Positions 45,731-46,481 of a stretch of DNA of 46,481 bases are shown piece after piece; the stretch's first letter is position 1, and the number at the start of each line of letters is the position of its first letter. This DNA comes from Parvibaculaceae bacterium (lineage in GTDB: Bacteria; Pseudomonadota; Alphaproteobacteria; Parvibaculales; Parvibaculaceae), in the NCBI GenBank assembly GCA_029209985.1, contig JARGNZ010000003.1, positions 129,061 to 175,541 of the forward strand. Direction: 5' to 3'. A program made the position numbers and the translations under genes. A model generated the notes under the pieces. The model was given only the letters and a program-made list of their open reading frames with translations. It did not search any database and had not been told where the DNA came from.

Positions 45731-46481
45731 ATGTCTGATACTCCAAAAAGCAACGACGCAACCAAATCAACTGTGCCCTCCGCCGGTAAGGATAATCCGG
45801 GGCAGAGCCCGGAAGAGGTGCTCGCGCTTTCTGAAATAGCGCGCTCTAAACGTCCAGCAGAAGCGATTGAAATTGATACCAGTGATGTGGGCAGTAGTTC
45901 TGACGAAGTGACGCTGGCCAACGTACATTTAGGATCAGAACAAGCAACGGACTTCCTGAAAGAAAACCTCCCCGAACGTGATGGCGCGACCCAAGTGGAT
46001 GGCGACACCGACACCACGCCCAATTCCCCCTCTTCTCATGCCACAGAATATGTCCCAGCAAGCGACGCAGGAATGGGCGAAGGGTCAAGTGAACACACTG
46101 CATTCGAAGGCAGTGGCATTGGCGCAAACTACGCACTGTCTAATCCTGGACTCAATGGCACGCGCCAAGACGATAGCGTGCGTCATAATACCGGAGCCAC
46201 AACAGGCCCAGGTGCTGGAAATGCAGGCAATGTCAACCAAGGCAGAACCAACCAGGGTCCTGACACATCCTCCCATGACCGCTCCCCCTCCTCCCTAGAT
46301 TGGAACCACGCCCCCCTCGACATCACGCTAGATAATTTGAGCGTTGATGAGAATGCTGCGGGCGCAACGGTCGGGTCTTTGACAACGACAGATGTCGATG
46401 CTGGAGATACGGCAACCTATGCGGTGTCCGACGATCGCTTTGAGGTGGTTGGCGGCGACCTCAAGCTTAAAGACGGCGTGT
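45731..46481 (+). CDS. Large cadherin-like repeat adhesin, 5' part (runs off the window)
   Basis: An open frame of 250 codons with no stop before the right edge, starting MSDTPKSNDATKS with AAGGAG nine bases upstream. Residues 1-195 are polar and low-complexity (Ser, Thr, Asp, Gly, Asn), with no signal peptide, as expected for a type I secretion substrate with a C-terminal signal. From residue 196 a repeat domain begins (LDITLDNLSVDENAAGA, then TTTDVDAGDTATYAVSDD and RFEVVGGDLKLKDG), matching the cadherin-like calcium-binding repeats of giant RTX/BapA-type adhesins. It sits divergent from the two ABC genes and HlyD, its likely exporter. Full length, repeat number and C-terminal RTX or retention motifs are outside the window. 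Confidence 0.85.
   Translation, partial: MSDTPKSNDATKSTVPSAGKDNPGQSPEEVLALSEIARSKRPAEAIEIDTSDVGSSSDEVTLANVHLGSEQATDFLKENLPERDGATQVDGDTDTTPNSPSSHATEYVPASDAGMGEGSSEHTAFEGSGIGANYALSNPGLNGTRQDDSVRHNTGATTGPGAGNAGNVNQGRTNQGPDTSSHDRSPSSLDWNHAPLDITLDNLSVDENAAGATVGSLTTTDVDAGDTATYAVSDDRFEVVGGDLKLKDGV

Overview
The window reads as chromosomal DNA of an alphaproteobacterium. The order ubiB-ubiE / mutM-echA-rpsT / rhodanese-dnaA-dnaN-recF-gyrB is a replication-initiation neighbourhood typical of that class. RegB/RegA redox control, a Sco/SenC copper chaperone, an intracellular polyhydroxyalkanoate depolymerase and a two-part biotin locus also fit. A free-living, probably aquatic and respiratory organism is likely, but genus and order cannot be fixed from the sequence alone. 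I see no transposase, integrase, prophage, CRISPR array, rRNA or tRNA.

Layout. (1) 195-4600: ubiquinone synthesis (ubiE, ubiB) on the minus strand, divergent from mutM and an enoyl-CoA hydratase. (2) 4883-13849: rpsT, an 830-base non-coding stretch with short repeats and an orphan terminator, a rhodanese gene, then dnaA, dnaN, recF and gyrB, all on the plus strand. (3) 14118-19887: a PACE-type efflux protein, a soluble globin-coupled chemoreceptor with a degenerate zinc-binding C-terminal domain, a class A penicillin-binding protein and a YgjP-like metallopeptidase. (4) 19949-26074: PHA depolymerase, SenC, an ankyrin protein, an MBL-fold hydrolase, and regB-regA. (5) 26132-34799: an APH-like kinase, an orphan RND/MMPL exporter, a TerB-like protein, a catalase with an unusual operator/hairpin leader, a HAD hydrolase, and a ParA-SPOR gene pair. 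(6) 35022-39753: biotin genes, bioB and bioA on minus and bioF-bioD on plus, around a shared 440-base control region. (7) 39801-46481: a type I secretion locus with two adjacent ABC ATPase/permease genes, one HlyD-type adaptor, and a divergent large repeat protein (cadherin-like adhesin) that runs off the right edge.

The most interesting systems are these. The two-ABC type I exporter has non-canonical ATPase motifs in both subunits and faces a giant adhesin. The catalase leader carries a perfect 17-bp inverted repeat covering its ribosome binding site, plus two PerR/Fur-like 15-mers. The regA leader holds a six-codon upstream ORF whose stop overlaps the regA start and whose strong ribosome binding site lies in a hairpin. 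The chemoreceptor joins a haem-binding globin to a CZB-like domain that lacks the usual cysteine. All functional statements rest on motif recognition by eye; no database search was run.
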